Numbered from the stretch's first letter, positions 24,501 through 34,588 are shown. The stretch: DNA of 64,000 bases from Hanleya hanleyi (GCA_036873755.1 JAVTVY010033662.1:1-64000); one strand, 5' to 3'. The notes: generated from the sequence alone by a model not told the origin. Program-made: numbers and translations.

Positions 24501-27268
24501 GACATTTGTGCGGAGCGCACGTCAGTTCGGCTGATGTTGTGTCGAACTCTATGGGACAGATCCACAACCGGTTAATCTATACAATTGTGGCCGTGATGTC
24601 TGTCTACTTGTCTGTGTTACAACTCGATATACAGATACAATATATACACAATTCGAAAGATATTGATCAGGGGAGTGACACAGACCTATTCAGGACCGGG
24701 TCCTTGTGTATGGAGATGACCACGCCCATAGTTTGTTCTCTCATAACTCAATATGCGCGATAAACCTGTCCGTATATATGTATTTTAACAGGCTGCCAAC
24801 AACAATCATCAAATCATACATTTAGCAAATTGCCGTAGTCTAACTCGATAACAACATACAATGGATATGTCATTGTAAAGGTCTTGCTCAGAATGGCAGA
24901 GACCTATTTTGGACTCTGTGGGGCTGACCAAAAATTGATCCACTAATCGGGTGGGATTACTCAAACATACTGCATACTTCAAACTTTCTGGTTGGATGAC
25001 AAGTGATTTATTCGCCTCGATAAATTGGATGCAAGGACTCGCAGTGACAGCAAAATATATTACACATTTGTACACTCAGTGTATACATGTATGCACAAAG
25101 TCCTGGTTAAGTTATCGATATTTTATTTCCACTACTCGCTTTGTAGGCAGACAAAAAGAAATACCACAATAAAAAAAAGCCGCGAGCGGCAATGTAGGGG
25201 TCAAGGTCAAGTCGATAGTGCCGTTAAACTGTGCTAAACTGCTCAGCCAATCAATGGAATTCATAACGCACGACTTTTCTCCTTCCGATTTGGCTAAAAC
25301 AGGGGAAATTGTCTGCTTGTCAGCAGTAGCCCTTATTTGCTTTTGATGGCATAAGCACCAGTTCCAATCACTAATTGAAGTTTCGGCTTCATTGGTGTAT
25401 CAGTTTTGACTGCACAAATGGTATCACCACCACCATAACAGAACATGCATGTACATCTAAACGATGTAGCCCAAAATGCCAATTTGTCTTGTAACAGCCT
25501 CACTGCCTTTACAAAAAAAATGGACCATAAGTTCATTGAACAAAATATGCTTGATTGACCTGAAAATTGTAATTGTTTACTCATCGCTGCGGAGATATCA
25601 TTTATTTACCGAATACTGAATGTCCTATCAAATTGACAAGAAATACAAACACATTAATTTTAAGATCTAAAAATAATTAGCACGACAGCTCCAAACAGTA
25701 ACCTTAAAGATCAACCCCTGTTGATGAGAACTACTCTGCTCTGCGGGTAATCTACCGTTTGAGTAATTGAAAGAAAAATTATACTTCTGTGATTACAACA
25801 TACACATCTGACTGGACATTTTAAGCCTGGTATCCAATGTTCACAAAATATGTTTATTGCACGACTGGTCAATCAGTATTATTGAAAACAGGTGATTCCT
25901 GTCCTATCTACACCATGTTAAATTTTAAGATTTTAGCGAGTCCATAGTTAAGTCTGAGGTACAATTTGAACATGAATTCTGTCCTTCCATATCACTAGAT
26001 TTATGATATTAAATACCAGAAAGGGAATATTCGAAAGCAGTGAATCCCCGAATCGGCGTATACGAGGAAATGACTCATCAGGGTACAAACACATTATTAA
26101 ATACCTTTTTAAAAAATACATTTATTTCGAAGTTCAATTTTGGTATGTGACATATTCTCTCCCTGATGTATGAACTGACACAAGAAATTGTGATTTTTAA
26201 CAATTTCCTAATGACCTTGACCTTTGACCTTGACTTCAATTTTGACAAATCTTCTCGGGAAATCCAATTCACATTGACTGGGGACTTATCAATCGGTGCC
26301 GGAAGTGACCGCATCATCGCCGGAAGTGACCTTTGAGTCGAAAGTGACCCTTGATCCGCAAAAGACGTCAGCGCCACATGACGTCATCAGCCTCAATGCG
26401 CGAAAATTTCACCTTTATATACTACTCCAATATCTTGATATTCGTCCTCCAGCGGTAAAAAGTAAACGTAGTTTATAGTGGTGTATTGGAAGCATTGCTA
26501 TGCATGTCCAAAACCAGGTTAAATGGTCCTAGATCCTCTATTTTGGAACTATGGGACCGTCTCCTGTCTCCTATAACCCAAGATTTTATCATACATGTTG
26601 GCCATCTTGGATTTTGGAAATCCCGAAAAATTCAGGATCGAGAGCGCCTAGGCTAAAATTGAATAAAAGACATAATGGAAGCTACATGCCAAATTTGGAG
26701 CTTTATCCGCTATCTAACGGTAATTTCGCTAGCCCATCTGACCATACTACTTGTGATCGAGTTCAATGTTTCTCAGTATTAGAACAGGGCCATTAGACTC
26801 TACGGGTTTACATCGCCTCGTGGAAAAGAATAAATCCAAAAAACAATACGACTTTGCCCCTAATAAATGTAAAAGCAATAGGGGCCAGTCTTACGACTTA
26901 GCCCCTAATAATAGGCTAACGAGAGGTGCATCGATCCGTAACCGTAGGCTAGATTTTTGTGTGTAGTATTTAGCCTGGCCAGGCCTACATGTACATGTAG
27001 CATTTCGGTTCTTAAGTGCAAGTAACAAAAATCTATTGAATGAGAACAGCTTACCGTCAGTCTGGGTAATTGTACGACACCCGCCCAAAATATCCGGTAA
27101 ACAGTACTGCCATAAACCAGAATGAGCCGTTTGAAGAGAGACCGTGATCTCGGACCAATACGGAGAGGCGAATCCAATCAGGTTAATTATTCCTCCTTGA
27201 ATTAGAACAACGAGAAGCACAATTGCTACCCTGGGTGAACTGTTAAACTCCTGAAATATCGTAGCCAT
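21424..27268 (-). CDS. PMP22/claudin-like tetraspan membrane protein, four exons
   Basis: Four minus-strand exons (27055-27268, 22137-22196, 21882-21947, 21424-21569) join in matching phase (all introns phase 1) to 486 nt: 161 residues plus a stop, close to the 160 residues of PMP22. Exon 1 starts ACAAAATGG and encodes TM1 (about residues 14-35), then the family signature W38, GLW at 51-53, C56 and C64 in the first extracellular loop. Exons 2 and 3 give TM2, a short cytoplasmic loop and the start of TM3. Exon 4 gives the rest of TM3, a short second loop, TM4 and the C-terminal PQLRI. Family members act in junctions or membrane organisation at the plasma membrane; the exact subfamily is not determined. 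Donors are GTAAGC, GTGCCC (weak) and GTAAAT. Introns are about 4.86 kb, 189 bp and 312 bp. The exon 2 donor and the exon 3 acceptor choice (second AG of CCAGAG) are the least certain parts. Confidence 0.78.
21882..21947 (-). CDS. Tetraspan gene exon 3
   Basis: 66 nt between acceptor CCAGAG and donor GTAAAT; encodes FCWTFPYSQQMYSAVIVYIE, the end of TM2, a short loop and the start of TM3. Only the second AG keeps the frame. Confidence 0.62.
22137..22196 (-). CDS. Tetraspan gene exon 2
   Basis: 60 nt after TTTTTAG; encodes WLRTIRAMMTLGFLTSLVA, the start of TM2. The phase fits exon 1. The donor GTGCCC is weak although CAG precedes it. Confidence 0.65.
22422..22515 (+). repeat. SINE-like repeat fragment
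   Basis: GAGTGAGTGAGTGAGAGAGTG followed by a segment with TCGCTTTCAACAATATTTCA and ATATCACCACG, the core shared with 23244 and 28850. It lies in intron 1 of the tetraspan gene. Confidence 0.6.
23244..23325 (+). repeat. SINE-like repeat fragment
   Basis: GTGAGTGAGTGAATATAATT and then TCGCTTTCAACAACATTTCA, followed by a CGACGAACCAACTAAGC tail similar to that of the 22422 copy. Confidence 0.6.
26208..26240 (-). repeat. Fragment of the AGGTCA repeat family
   Basis: TGACCTTGACCTTTGACCTT is the reverse of the AGGTCAAGGTCAAAGGTCA core repeated at 27830-29430. It is an isolated, inverted piece in intron 1. Confidence 0.55.
26299..26386 (+). promoter_or_regulatory. ETS-ETS-CRE motif cluster
   Basis: Two copies of CCGGAAGTGACC (26299-26310 and 26320-26331) match the ETS/GABP consensus, and a CRE (TGACGTCA, 26379-26386) follows. 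The cluster lies in the long intron 1 of the tetraspan gene and might be an enhancer or internal promoter, or a chance short repeat of 21 bp. Confidence 0.3.
26776..26905 (+). repeat. Second copy of the array header, with CCCCTAATAA repeats
   Basis: AGAACAGGGCCATTAG and TACGGGTTTACATCGCCTCG match the header at 20256. The sequence after it is a short repeat of GCCCCTAATAA with inverted CAATAGGGGC, unlike the GATCACC units there. Confidence 0.5.
27055..27268 (-). CDS. Tetraspan gene exon 1
   Basis: Encodes residues 1-71 plus one base: cytoplasmic start, TM1 and the W-GLW-C-C loop. It ends at CTGACG before the donor GTAAGC (27054-27049). Confidence 0.8.
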
Positions 27269-28251
27269 TTTGTTACTGGAAATACGTTTTAATATACGAT
27301 CTGCGACTGGTGAATGATCGTCCTTTACTGGTGAGTGTTGTACGTGAACTCAAGTAAAATTGCCAAACCCGGATATTGTGCGAGCACATGAGCTAGCACC
27401 GCATCCGGCCACCAGATCTTTTCACAGTCAGGATGTTCTGCTGGTGACGAAGCAAGCTCTGCGTAAATACCCCGCTTTTTATATAGCAAGTAATCTGGAT
27501 TCTTTTTTTCCAGGCCACGACAAGCTCACGCTCTCGTCTGACAACAAACGCTCTAAACTATGGTAGCTGATATCTGCCATGTCGTATCATCGTACTGTCG
27601 CCTTATTTTTTACTGAAGCGATGGTACGATGCGATTGCACGTTGCGATGGTACGATGCGATAGTACGATGACACAATGCGATGGTACGATGATTCCTCCA
27701 TTTCCACAGGAAATCACTGAAATGTTCGTGTCTGATCTATATCTGTGAACGTCTTCTATCCACAGTTGCAATTTTTTTGTGAGTAGATACAGTTGGTGTA
27801 GACGATGTGTCGCGTACCGAAATTAAGGTCGAGGTCAAAGGTCACTGTGGCCTAAGAATCACGAAATAATTGATCATTGAGTTTCCTATCTACAGTTGTA
27901 ATTAGGGGGGGGCGATGTGTTTCACACCAAATGTAGGTCGAGGTCAGAGGACAAAGGTCAATGCGACCGAAAAATCAGGAAATTATAAAAAAATTCTAAT
28001 TTTTTGTGAGTGGTTTCAAAAGGGCGAAATGAAGTGTCGCATACCAAAAATTAGGTCAAGTTCAAAGGTCACTGCCACCCCAAAATCAGGAAATTATAAA
28101 AAATATTTTTTTGTGTGTCAGTAGATACATTAGGGGGACACGATGTGTCATGCACCAAAATGTAGGTCAAGATCAAAGGTCAAGGTCACCGTGAGCCCAA
28201 AATTACGAAATTGTTAAAAATCATGATTTTTTGTGTTCATTGATATATTAA

Positions 28252-28739
28252 GGTGGCTCCCTGGTAACAAGAATGACTTATGCGCAGTTTGTTGCGCATA
28301 CCAGTTGCCTGCCTTGCAATCGTACTCTTGTGAGCGAATGAGATACTTTGACAGGCAACGTTTACGTTCCAGCGACTCGTTTTGCAAGCAATTGATAAAT
28401 TTTCCCTTGTGACGTTATAACACCGAATGGCAAATTCGTTGTTGGCGTGGCATTTGTCGACGTTATGACGTTGCATTGTTGGGCCTTCATTATAAATGGC
28501 GAAGTGTGGGAGTAGGTGGCTTCAGAGCCTCATTCATGCCCTTTTTTAGATGGCGACCTACATTAAAATTGAATTATTAAAAAACTACATGTTCCAAGGA
28601 ATACATATTAAGAAAATTAGAAAATTGACACACTATGCCCCAATTTTTATATCGTTTTCAAATATAGGATGAACTTTCTGAGCAGTACAAAAAATATGAA
28701 AAAAATGACATGACTTTGCACCGAAACCAGGGAGCCACC
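28252..28739. mobile_element. TTAA-flanked MITE, 488 bp
   Basis: The terminal inverted repeats are GGTGGCTCCCTGGT and ACCAGGGAGCCACC, flanked on both sides by TTAA (28248-28251 and 28740-28743). It sits in one unit of the AGGTCA array, which shows it is an insertion. TTAA duplication suggests a piggyBac-type transposase in trans. Confidence 0.8.
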
Positions 28740-28849
28740 TTAAGGAGAGACGATGTGTCATGTACCAAAATTTAGGTCAACGTCAATAATCAAGGTCACT
28801 GTGACCCCAGAATCAAGAAATCTTTAAAAATTACTTTTTTTGTGTCAGT

Positions 28850-29112
28850 GAGTCAGTGAATGAATATGAGTTAAAGTCGCTTTCAACACTATTTCAGTCA
28901 TATCACAACGTTGATTCCTATTCCTTTTCATACCCGGAAATCACACGGGTAGGGTCTTATTCCTTTTAACACCCGAGGCCCCACGGGTGGGGTCCTATTC
29001 CTTTTCACAACCGGGATCCCCATGGGTGCCCCAGTTAGTCGCCTCTTACGACAAGCTCTCTGAGGAGCTGAGACATATTCTTATGACCTGGTGTGTGCAC
29101 AACGACACCCCA
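28850..29112 (+). mobile_element. SINE-like element, 263 bp, with 10-bp target duplication
   Basis: TTGTGTCAGT flanks it at 28840-28849 and 29113-29122. It begins GAGTCAGTGAATGAATATGA, contains the TCGCTTTCAACACTATTTCA core and three copies of CCTATTCCTTTTCACACCCGG type, and includes AGTTAGTCGCCTCTTACGAC, which resembles SINE tails of gastropods as I remember them. No clear A/B boxes were confirmed. Confidence 0.75.
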
Positions 29113-30370
29113 TTGTGTCAGTAGATACATTAGGAGGATATGATGGGTCACGTATCAAAATGTAGGTCACGGTCAAAAATCAAGGTAACTGTGACCCGAA
29201 AATCATGAAATTGTTAAAAATCAAGTTTTGTGTCCATTGATACATCAAGGGGGACGATATGTTGTGTACCAAAATTTAGGTCAAGGTCAAAGGTCAAGAT
29301 CACTGTGACCCCAAAATCAGGAAATCATTAAAACTAACTTTTTTTGTGCCAGTAGACACATTAGGGGACACGATGTGTTACGTACCAAAATGTGGGTCAA
29401 AGGTCAAGGTCACTTTGACCCCAAAATCAAGAAATTGTTAAAAGTCACATTTTCATATTCTGTCGTTGACGAGGTCATGTAATGCGATGGTGAGTTCTGT
29501 CCATCAGTCCGTCTATTAATTCATTAACATTTGTTGTCCGTGCGATATCTCTAGTTTCAAGGTATGGATTGGTACCAAACTTTGGGTATACCTTACTCGC
29601 ATGGCAAAGAGGAGCCATATACATTTTGAGATCAATTTGTGAAAGGTCAAGGTGACAGTCCCCCAAAACTGAATCCAATTCAGCTGACTAAAGGTGTTAG
29701 GTTGGAATATTCAGAGTTGTCTTACCTACATGTGGCATTTGCCCTGTGGAGTGTCTCCCGTGTTTGATACATGTAAGAAACAGCTACATTTAGTTAAACT
29801 GTTGTGAAATATAAATCATACATTTACTAATTTAACTGGGAGAAGGGTCCTGTATGAACTTTATATCTGTTTATTAACTCAAGAACAAAGGTTCATCAGT
29901 TCCTTCACATTTTTCTTCCTTCATGAAAAATTTTCTCACCTGAAAGGAATCTGTTTGAAGGAAAACTATTATTTTCTTGTGTTTGACTATTGTCGATTTC
30001 AGGGTGGGATATGTGAGCCCTCAGCTCTTGTTTCAAGGTCACCTAGTTACCAAGAGTTAAGCCCATTTTAGTTTATCATTCAATATAAGATGTGATATGT
30101 TACATTCTCAAAAGCACAAAATCATAGACTTTTCTCTGGATTGCTAGCTACCAATCGGGATCAAGACCATTAAACAACCTTGAAATTTGGACCAGTGTAA
30201 TTCCCGATGTACGGGCGTATATCGAAGCCCCTTGGGCTCTAGTTAAATGTTTTCATCGTACTGTCGTGTTTGAATACAAACCTTGATTTCATCGTACTAT
30301 CGTATCATCGTACCATCGTACCATCGTGTCATCGTAAATCGTACCATCGTATCATCGTACCATCGTGCTA

Positions 30371-31470
30371 TATTTGAATGCTGACCGTGCAGAAGCAGAA
30401 GCGTTAATTTGGTTGAGATGAATTTGGGGTTAGACCACTATTTTATAAGTTTTCCCAATATGAGTGATTGCAAATCGCTATTCAAATGAATAAATGATGT
30501 TATCTCATACATATGATGTTGTACTATCACACTGTCTCTCTAATGATTGAACAAAAAGGCTAGTATGTATGTTGCAGTCCGCCCATGATTATGCCGTCAT
30601 AGTTTACATCAAGAAGGAGGGGAATATGAGAGATTTTGACATTTGTTTTGTCAGGTTGAAATTCTCAAAAAGGCATAAGGCATTAATTATCAAGCGCGCA
30701 TTATTTCATCTCCGAAAGATAGGAAACACAATTAAACACAAGAAAATATGACTTATTTCTTTGAACTAACTCGAAAAAAGACTTTGTGAAGCAAAATTGA
30801 TAAAAAAATGTAGTGGATTTGTCGAAGTAAAATTTGGAAATTGAAGAAATGTAGCGACTGTTTAACTCACGAATAAAGTTGAATCATCTCTTCGTTGAGG
30901 GTAAACAAGAATGACCTACTTGAAGTTGTTGGAAAATTGACTGCTACACGTGGTCAAGCGAACTGAATTGCTCAGAAAAATGGCGATTCACATTTCTTCC
31001 GTGTCAGGTGGACTTTTTCCGGCCTCGATGCATTAACCCTTTGCACAAAATTGAACACCTGTCAATCATAGTCAGTCTGAATGAGACAGTCATTCAACGT
31101 GTTGTTGTGGTTTCGTGTTGTTTTTGTTGTTGTTGTTGGCGCATGGTCCAGAGGGTTAATGTCATTTTGGCATGCGGCAGGGTATTAGAGTAAGGCGGCT
31201 CGAAAAGTAGATCTCCAGAGAGATTGACAGAAATGATTTTCTGCAATGAAACTGTCGAATTAAATATTTTGTATGTTAAATAACACCATATTTCACTAGA
31301 ATTATGATGCTTCTTTGATGTTTATACATGTTATGGGCGATATTTTCGACATGCCTATTTGAGCGTATGAATATTATTGAGATGTGATGGGTCACCTTAT
31401 TTGTGGAGGTCACGTAGAGGTCACGGGGCGATCACTTGATCAAGGCATGTACTGACTTGCTCTGGGCTGG
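30371..31470. other. No gene recognised
   Basis: Apart from a short GTT/GTTGTT microsatellite near 31115-31140, nothing is recognisable. Small frames at 30569 and 31008 are unsupported. Confidence 0.4.
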
Positions 31471-31477
31471 GGGTTGT

Positions 31478-31680
31478 CACGTGCCGAACACCTGGCTCCC
31501 CGAAGGAAAACTGCAACATTGTTGCACGTTCGCTACAATGTCGCGGCCACCGTGAACACCTGGTCTGGCGCTTACGTGTCTGCGTGAGCTCACGCACCGA
31601 ACACCTGGCTCCCCGAATTGCAACATTGTTGCACGTTCGCTACAATGTTACGGCGACCGTGAACATCTGGTCTGGATCTG
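31478..31680 (+). repeat. Tandem pair of ~110-bp units
   Basis: CCGAACACCTGGCTCCCCGAA and GCAACATTGTTGCACGTTCG recur at 31479 and 31594. GCAACATTGTTGC is a palindrome. The pair precedes the TGACGTCC array and may be part of the upstream control region of the CARD-PC4 gene. Confidence 0.65.
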
Positions 31681-31689
31681 TGGGGTTTT

Positions 31690-32355
31690 CCCGCCAGAAT
31701 TTCGCTGACGTCCGTGTCTTTCATCTGGGCACTTGACGTCCGCGCCTGCATCCGGGTATGTATGAGGTTCTTGAGGCGGCGACTGCATGTAGTGAGGTGC
31801 TTTTGGGTTGTTTTTTTTTCGCTGACGTCCGTGTCTTTCATCCGGGTATGTATGAGGTTCTTGAGGATGCAACTGCATGTAGTGAGGTGTCTGTGGGTTT
31901 TTTTTTCGCTGACGTCCGTGTCTTTCATCCGGGCACTTGACGTCCGCGCCTGCATGCGGATATGTGTGAGGTTCTTGAGGCGGCGACTGCATGTAGTGAG
32001 GTGTATGTGGGTTTTATTTCGCTGACGTCCGTCTCTTTCATCTGGGTATGTATGAGGTTCTTGAGGAGGCGACTGCATGTAGTGAGGTGTCTGTGGGGTT
32101 TTTTTCGCTGACGTTCGTGTCTTTCATCCGGGCACTTGACGTCCGCGCCTGCATCCGGGTATATATGAGGTTCTTGAGGCGGCGACTGCATGCAGTGAGG
32201 TGTCTGTGTTTTTTTTTCGCTGACGTCCGTGTCTTTCATCCGGGTATGTATGAGGTTCTTGAGGAGGCGACTGCATGTAGTGAGGTGTCTGTGGGTTTTT
32301 TTGCGCTGACGTCCGTGTCTTTCACCCGGGCACTTGACGTCCGCACCCGCATCCG
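31690..32355 (+). repeat. Compound minisatellite with TGACGTCC units
   Basis: Units of about 85-180 bp, built of GCTGACGTCCGTGTCTTTCA, an optional CACTTGACGTCCGCGCCTGC block and TATGAGGTTCTTGAGG, are repeated about seven times and end in T-runs of varying length. TGACGT is a CRE half-site. The array ends just before the promoter at 32358. Long open frames on both strands follow from the repeat and are not genes. Confidence 0.85.
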
Positions 32356-32357
32356 GG

Positions 32358-32420
32358 TACTTCAAAGTGGGAATTTTTAGGGCATTGCTGCATTCATTGG
32401 CCTGCTTGACCTGACCAGCC
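32358..32420 (+). promoter_or_regulatory. Core promoter of the CARD-PC4 gene
   Basis: GAATTTTTAGGGC, then TGCATTCA (initiator-like CATTCA at 32391-32396), then a CTGACC/CCTG-rich leader, align with the minus-strand promoter at 1052-980. The TATA position has CTTCAAAGTGGG in place of TATAAAAGG. The leader to the ATG at 32552 would be about 160 nt. Confidence 0.5.
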
Positions 32421-32551
32421 TGAGCCTGCCTGTCCAGCCTGAACCTATCTGACGAGAGGCGCTACTTGCCTGAGCCTCATCAGTGCAACTTCACCAGTCT
32501 GAGCCTATCTGCCGAAGGGAGCTACTTGCCTTACCAGTGGAGCCAACGGCC

Positions 32552-33726
32552 ATGGAGCAATCCCACCGAGCTAAGCTTCTGCAGCACCGCATCTATATCG
32601 TTAATGAGATGCAGCATGTGACCGATATATGTGGGGGTAGAGATCATGGCGGGCAAGACCTATATGGCACGAAACAGAGATCTCATCGACCTCATAACAT
32701 GCCGTGGCCCCTTAGCATTTCAGGCCTTCCTCGAGGCGCTGAAGAAGACGGGCAATGAAGGAATAGCGTCTCTACTTCAATCAGAGGAACCAGAAGATAA
32801 AATCTTACTCATCGACTACGACATCTCCGAAGAGAGTAGAGGTACCAAACGTACCCACGAAGAGTCCGGCCCACCTGCCAAACGTGCCCGTCCCCAACTA
32901 ACACCTTTAAAAATACCTCAGCAAGTGCTTCAGCCAGTGCCCCAGCAAGTGCCTCAGCAAGCGGAGGAAGCGGTGCTACTTCCTATGTCTGTGCAGCAGG
33001 CGAATGACATCATCCAGCAGGCCTACCAGGCGGCCCAGATGAACACTTGGAAGCTCACTCCCTATTTAACTGTAAGCGTGAAAGAAGAGCAAGTGCACTT
33101 TAATGCACAGCCTGGGACGACAAACCACCTAAGCATATCGCCTTGACGTTTGAGACCTGGATAAGGGTACAGGCAATTTATTATGCCATTGATGCGGTCA
33201 TTGACCACCAGGGGAGCGACGAAGCGAAATTTGATGTAGGCGACGACGGTCTTCCTCACCTGTTCTATGTTCAACAACATGCTGCTGATACATATTCGTA
33301 AATGGAAGTTGAGGGGAGATACGCGTATTCCTTTACCTGAGGGAGTCACCCTGCAAATACCTGCGTGGCGTAAACTTCAAAGTCTGACAGCCGAAATTCA
33401 TGAAGCCCTGTCTGACGAAGTGTCTGAGTATATCTATAAAAAGTACATCGAAACCGTCCTGGATCATCTCAGGCCCCGCATTCGACACTTGCGTATCGAA
33501 CAATGTGCAGGCTGTCCGAACAAGAACGGTCTCTTCAACAAGGATACGTGTCTGAACATCATGGTACCGTCAGACGCGCTGATGACATAGGCACTACACG
33601 ACATCCACGAGGTGCAAATCGCGGAGGGGTTGCAAGCTGCCTGTTCAACGAGAATTCCACGTGAACAGATTGCCACCTTCATATACGTGCACCAGGGGAG
33701 GAAAGACACGGCCGAGTTCAAATAAG
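32552..33726 (+). pseudogene. CARD / basic linker / PC4-like gene, broken
   Basis: Starts at the first ATG after the initiator, in a strong context (GGCCATGG). The first ~27 residues (MEQSHRAKLLQHRIYIV at the start) look like helices 1-2 of a CARD; the rest of the CARD, with RGPLAFQAFLEALKKTG, is in the next frame from about 32631. Then come a likely nuclear signal (KRTHEESGPPAKRARP), a P/Q-rich linker, and two PC4-like segments: HIALTFETWIRVQAIYYAI (other frame, about 33135-33190) and IHIRKWKLRGDTRIPLPEG (from about 33290). PC4-type domains bind single-stranded DNA in transcription; CARDs mediate death or innate-immune signalling. Breaks: a shift at a five-G run near 32631, a shift before the TGA at 33144, a shift back near 33236-33290, and an in-frame TAG at 33588 followed by a continued open frame to TAA at 33724. 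AATAAA lies at 33847. The virus-like origin is inferred from the shared promoter. Confidence 0.6.
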
Positions 33727-34023
33727 TCGTGTTGGATAAATATTCTATGTTCATTTAAGCACCTTGACAGCGTATAATTCTATTATAAAATTGAATACCA
33801 AGAGCCTACTGTGGTGAAAACCTTATGTTCATTCAACTGTGTTGTTAATAAATATTAGAATTTCAACTAATGTGTGTCAGTGTTCACTCCATGCAGGGGA
33901 AAAGTGTGGGAGCTGATGTTTAGTTTTGTGCTAATAGGAAAGCCTTCCCCCTTTCGAGTGTAATTTGTGGTCCTGATAAGGACTTGGCGTAGTGCCTAAT
34001 ACATTTGACATAGGATAATTGCT

Positions 34024-34527
34024 TTACCACCCCCCCCCCCATGTTGTGTCCCTGTGCATTCTTGTTATTTCCGCGCGGTAGTAGTCAAGATATCGCTGCT
34101 GCGAAACTGCCTTCTGTTCTTTTTCTTTTTCTTGTTCCTTATCTTTATCTTCTTCTTTTTCTTGTTCTTTATCTTCGTCTTGTGTGGTGCCATCGATATC
34201 GATGAATTCACCGGTTGCTTCGTTAAGATATTGCCGCTGTTGTTGCGAAACTGTCGTCAAAGCGGTCCCCCCCATTCGCCGTCTGTTGTTGTTGGTCTTC
34301 TTCTTCTTCAATATCGATGAATTCACCCGTTGCATGGTGAAGATATTGCTGCTGTTGTTGCGAAACTGTGGTCAAAGTCTTCCCCCATCTGCCGTCTGTT
34401 CTTCTTTTTCTTCTGGTTTGTCTTCTTTAAATAGGTCTTGTAATATTGCGTCAAGCCACGACTCGTTAGTACTATTGTCCACTCCATCGATATCCGTGTA
34501 TTCACCTGTTGCGTGGTGAGCCATCAT
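34024..34527 (-). pseudogene. Acidic repeat protein of virus-like module, frames broken at G-runs
   Basis: Starts at a double ATG (34527/34524) about 14 nt below the initiator. The protein has three related units, each with ATGE(Y/F)xDID-like sequence preceded in the later two by TTVSQQQ-QYL, then an acidic D/E/K-rich stretch (EKEEDKDKEQEKEKEQK) and a C-terminus ending TWGGGW. The middle unit is out of frame: the first junction has five G (GATGGGGGAAG) and the second has seven (AATGGGGGGGACC), so the shifts cancel. Function unknown; I recognise no family. Its convergent neighbour is the CARD-PC4 gene. Confidence 0.5.
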
Positions 34528-34537
34528 GTAGTTCAAA

Positions 34538-34575
34538 TGAATGTGTAGCAGACGACACACAGCGCGCCTTTTATA
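34538..34575 (-). promoter_or_regulatory. Core promoter of the acidic-repeat gene
   Basis: TATAAAAGG at 34567-34575 and CATTCA 23 bp downstream at 34538-34543 on the minus strand, the same layout as the promoter at 1016-1052. Confidence 0.6.
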
Positions 34576-34588
34576 GTCTAACCGCAGA

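Larger units (their letters stand above)
27780..29450 (+). repeat. Diverged tandem repeats with AGGTCA direct repeats
   Basis: About eight units of roughly 110-125 bp share GTAGATACATTAGGGGGACA, GATGTGTCACGTACCAAAAT, AGGTCAAGGTCAAAGGTCA and CCCCAAAATCA. The AGGTCA hexamers in direct repeat match nuclear-receptor half-sites. Two inserted elements interrupt the array at 28252-28739 and 28850-29112. Confidence 0.8.
27579..30370. repeat. Region bounded by inverted ACGATG-type arrays
   Basis: The left array (27579-27692) repeats GCGATGGTACGATG; the right array (30250-30370) repeats the inverse, CATCGTACCATCG. Between them lie AGGTCA tandem units, a TTAA MITE (28252-28739), a SINE-like insert (28850-29112) and ~800 bp of unassigned AT-rich DNA. 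Inverted simple arrays at both ends suggest a single foldback-like unit of about 2.8 kb; no transposase is seen. Confidence 0.5.

Noticed and set aside
24310..24567. Hydrophobic minus-strand frame as an extra tetraspan exon
   Set aside because: It has a plausible acceptor (TCTTGCAG) and hydrophobic run, but its phases do not fit the phase-1 introns, and the four-exon model is already complete.
31590..32380. Frames of 103-162 residues on both strands
   Set aside because: Derived from the TGACGTCC minisatellite.
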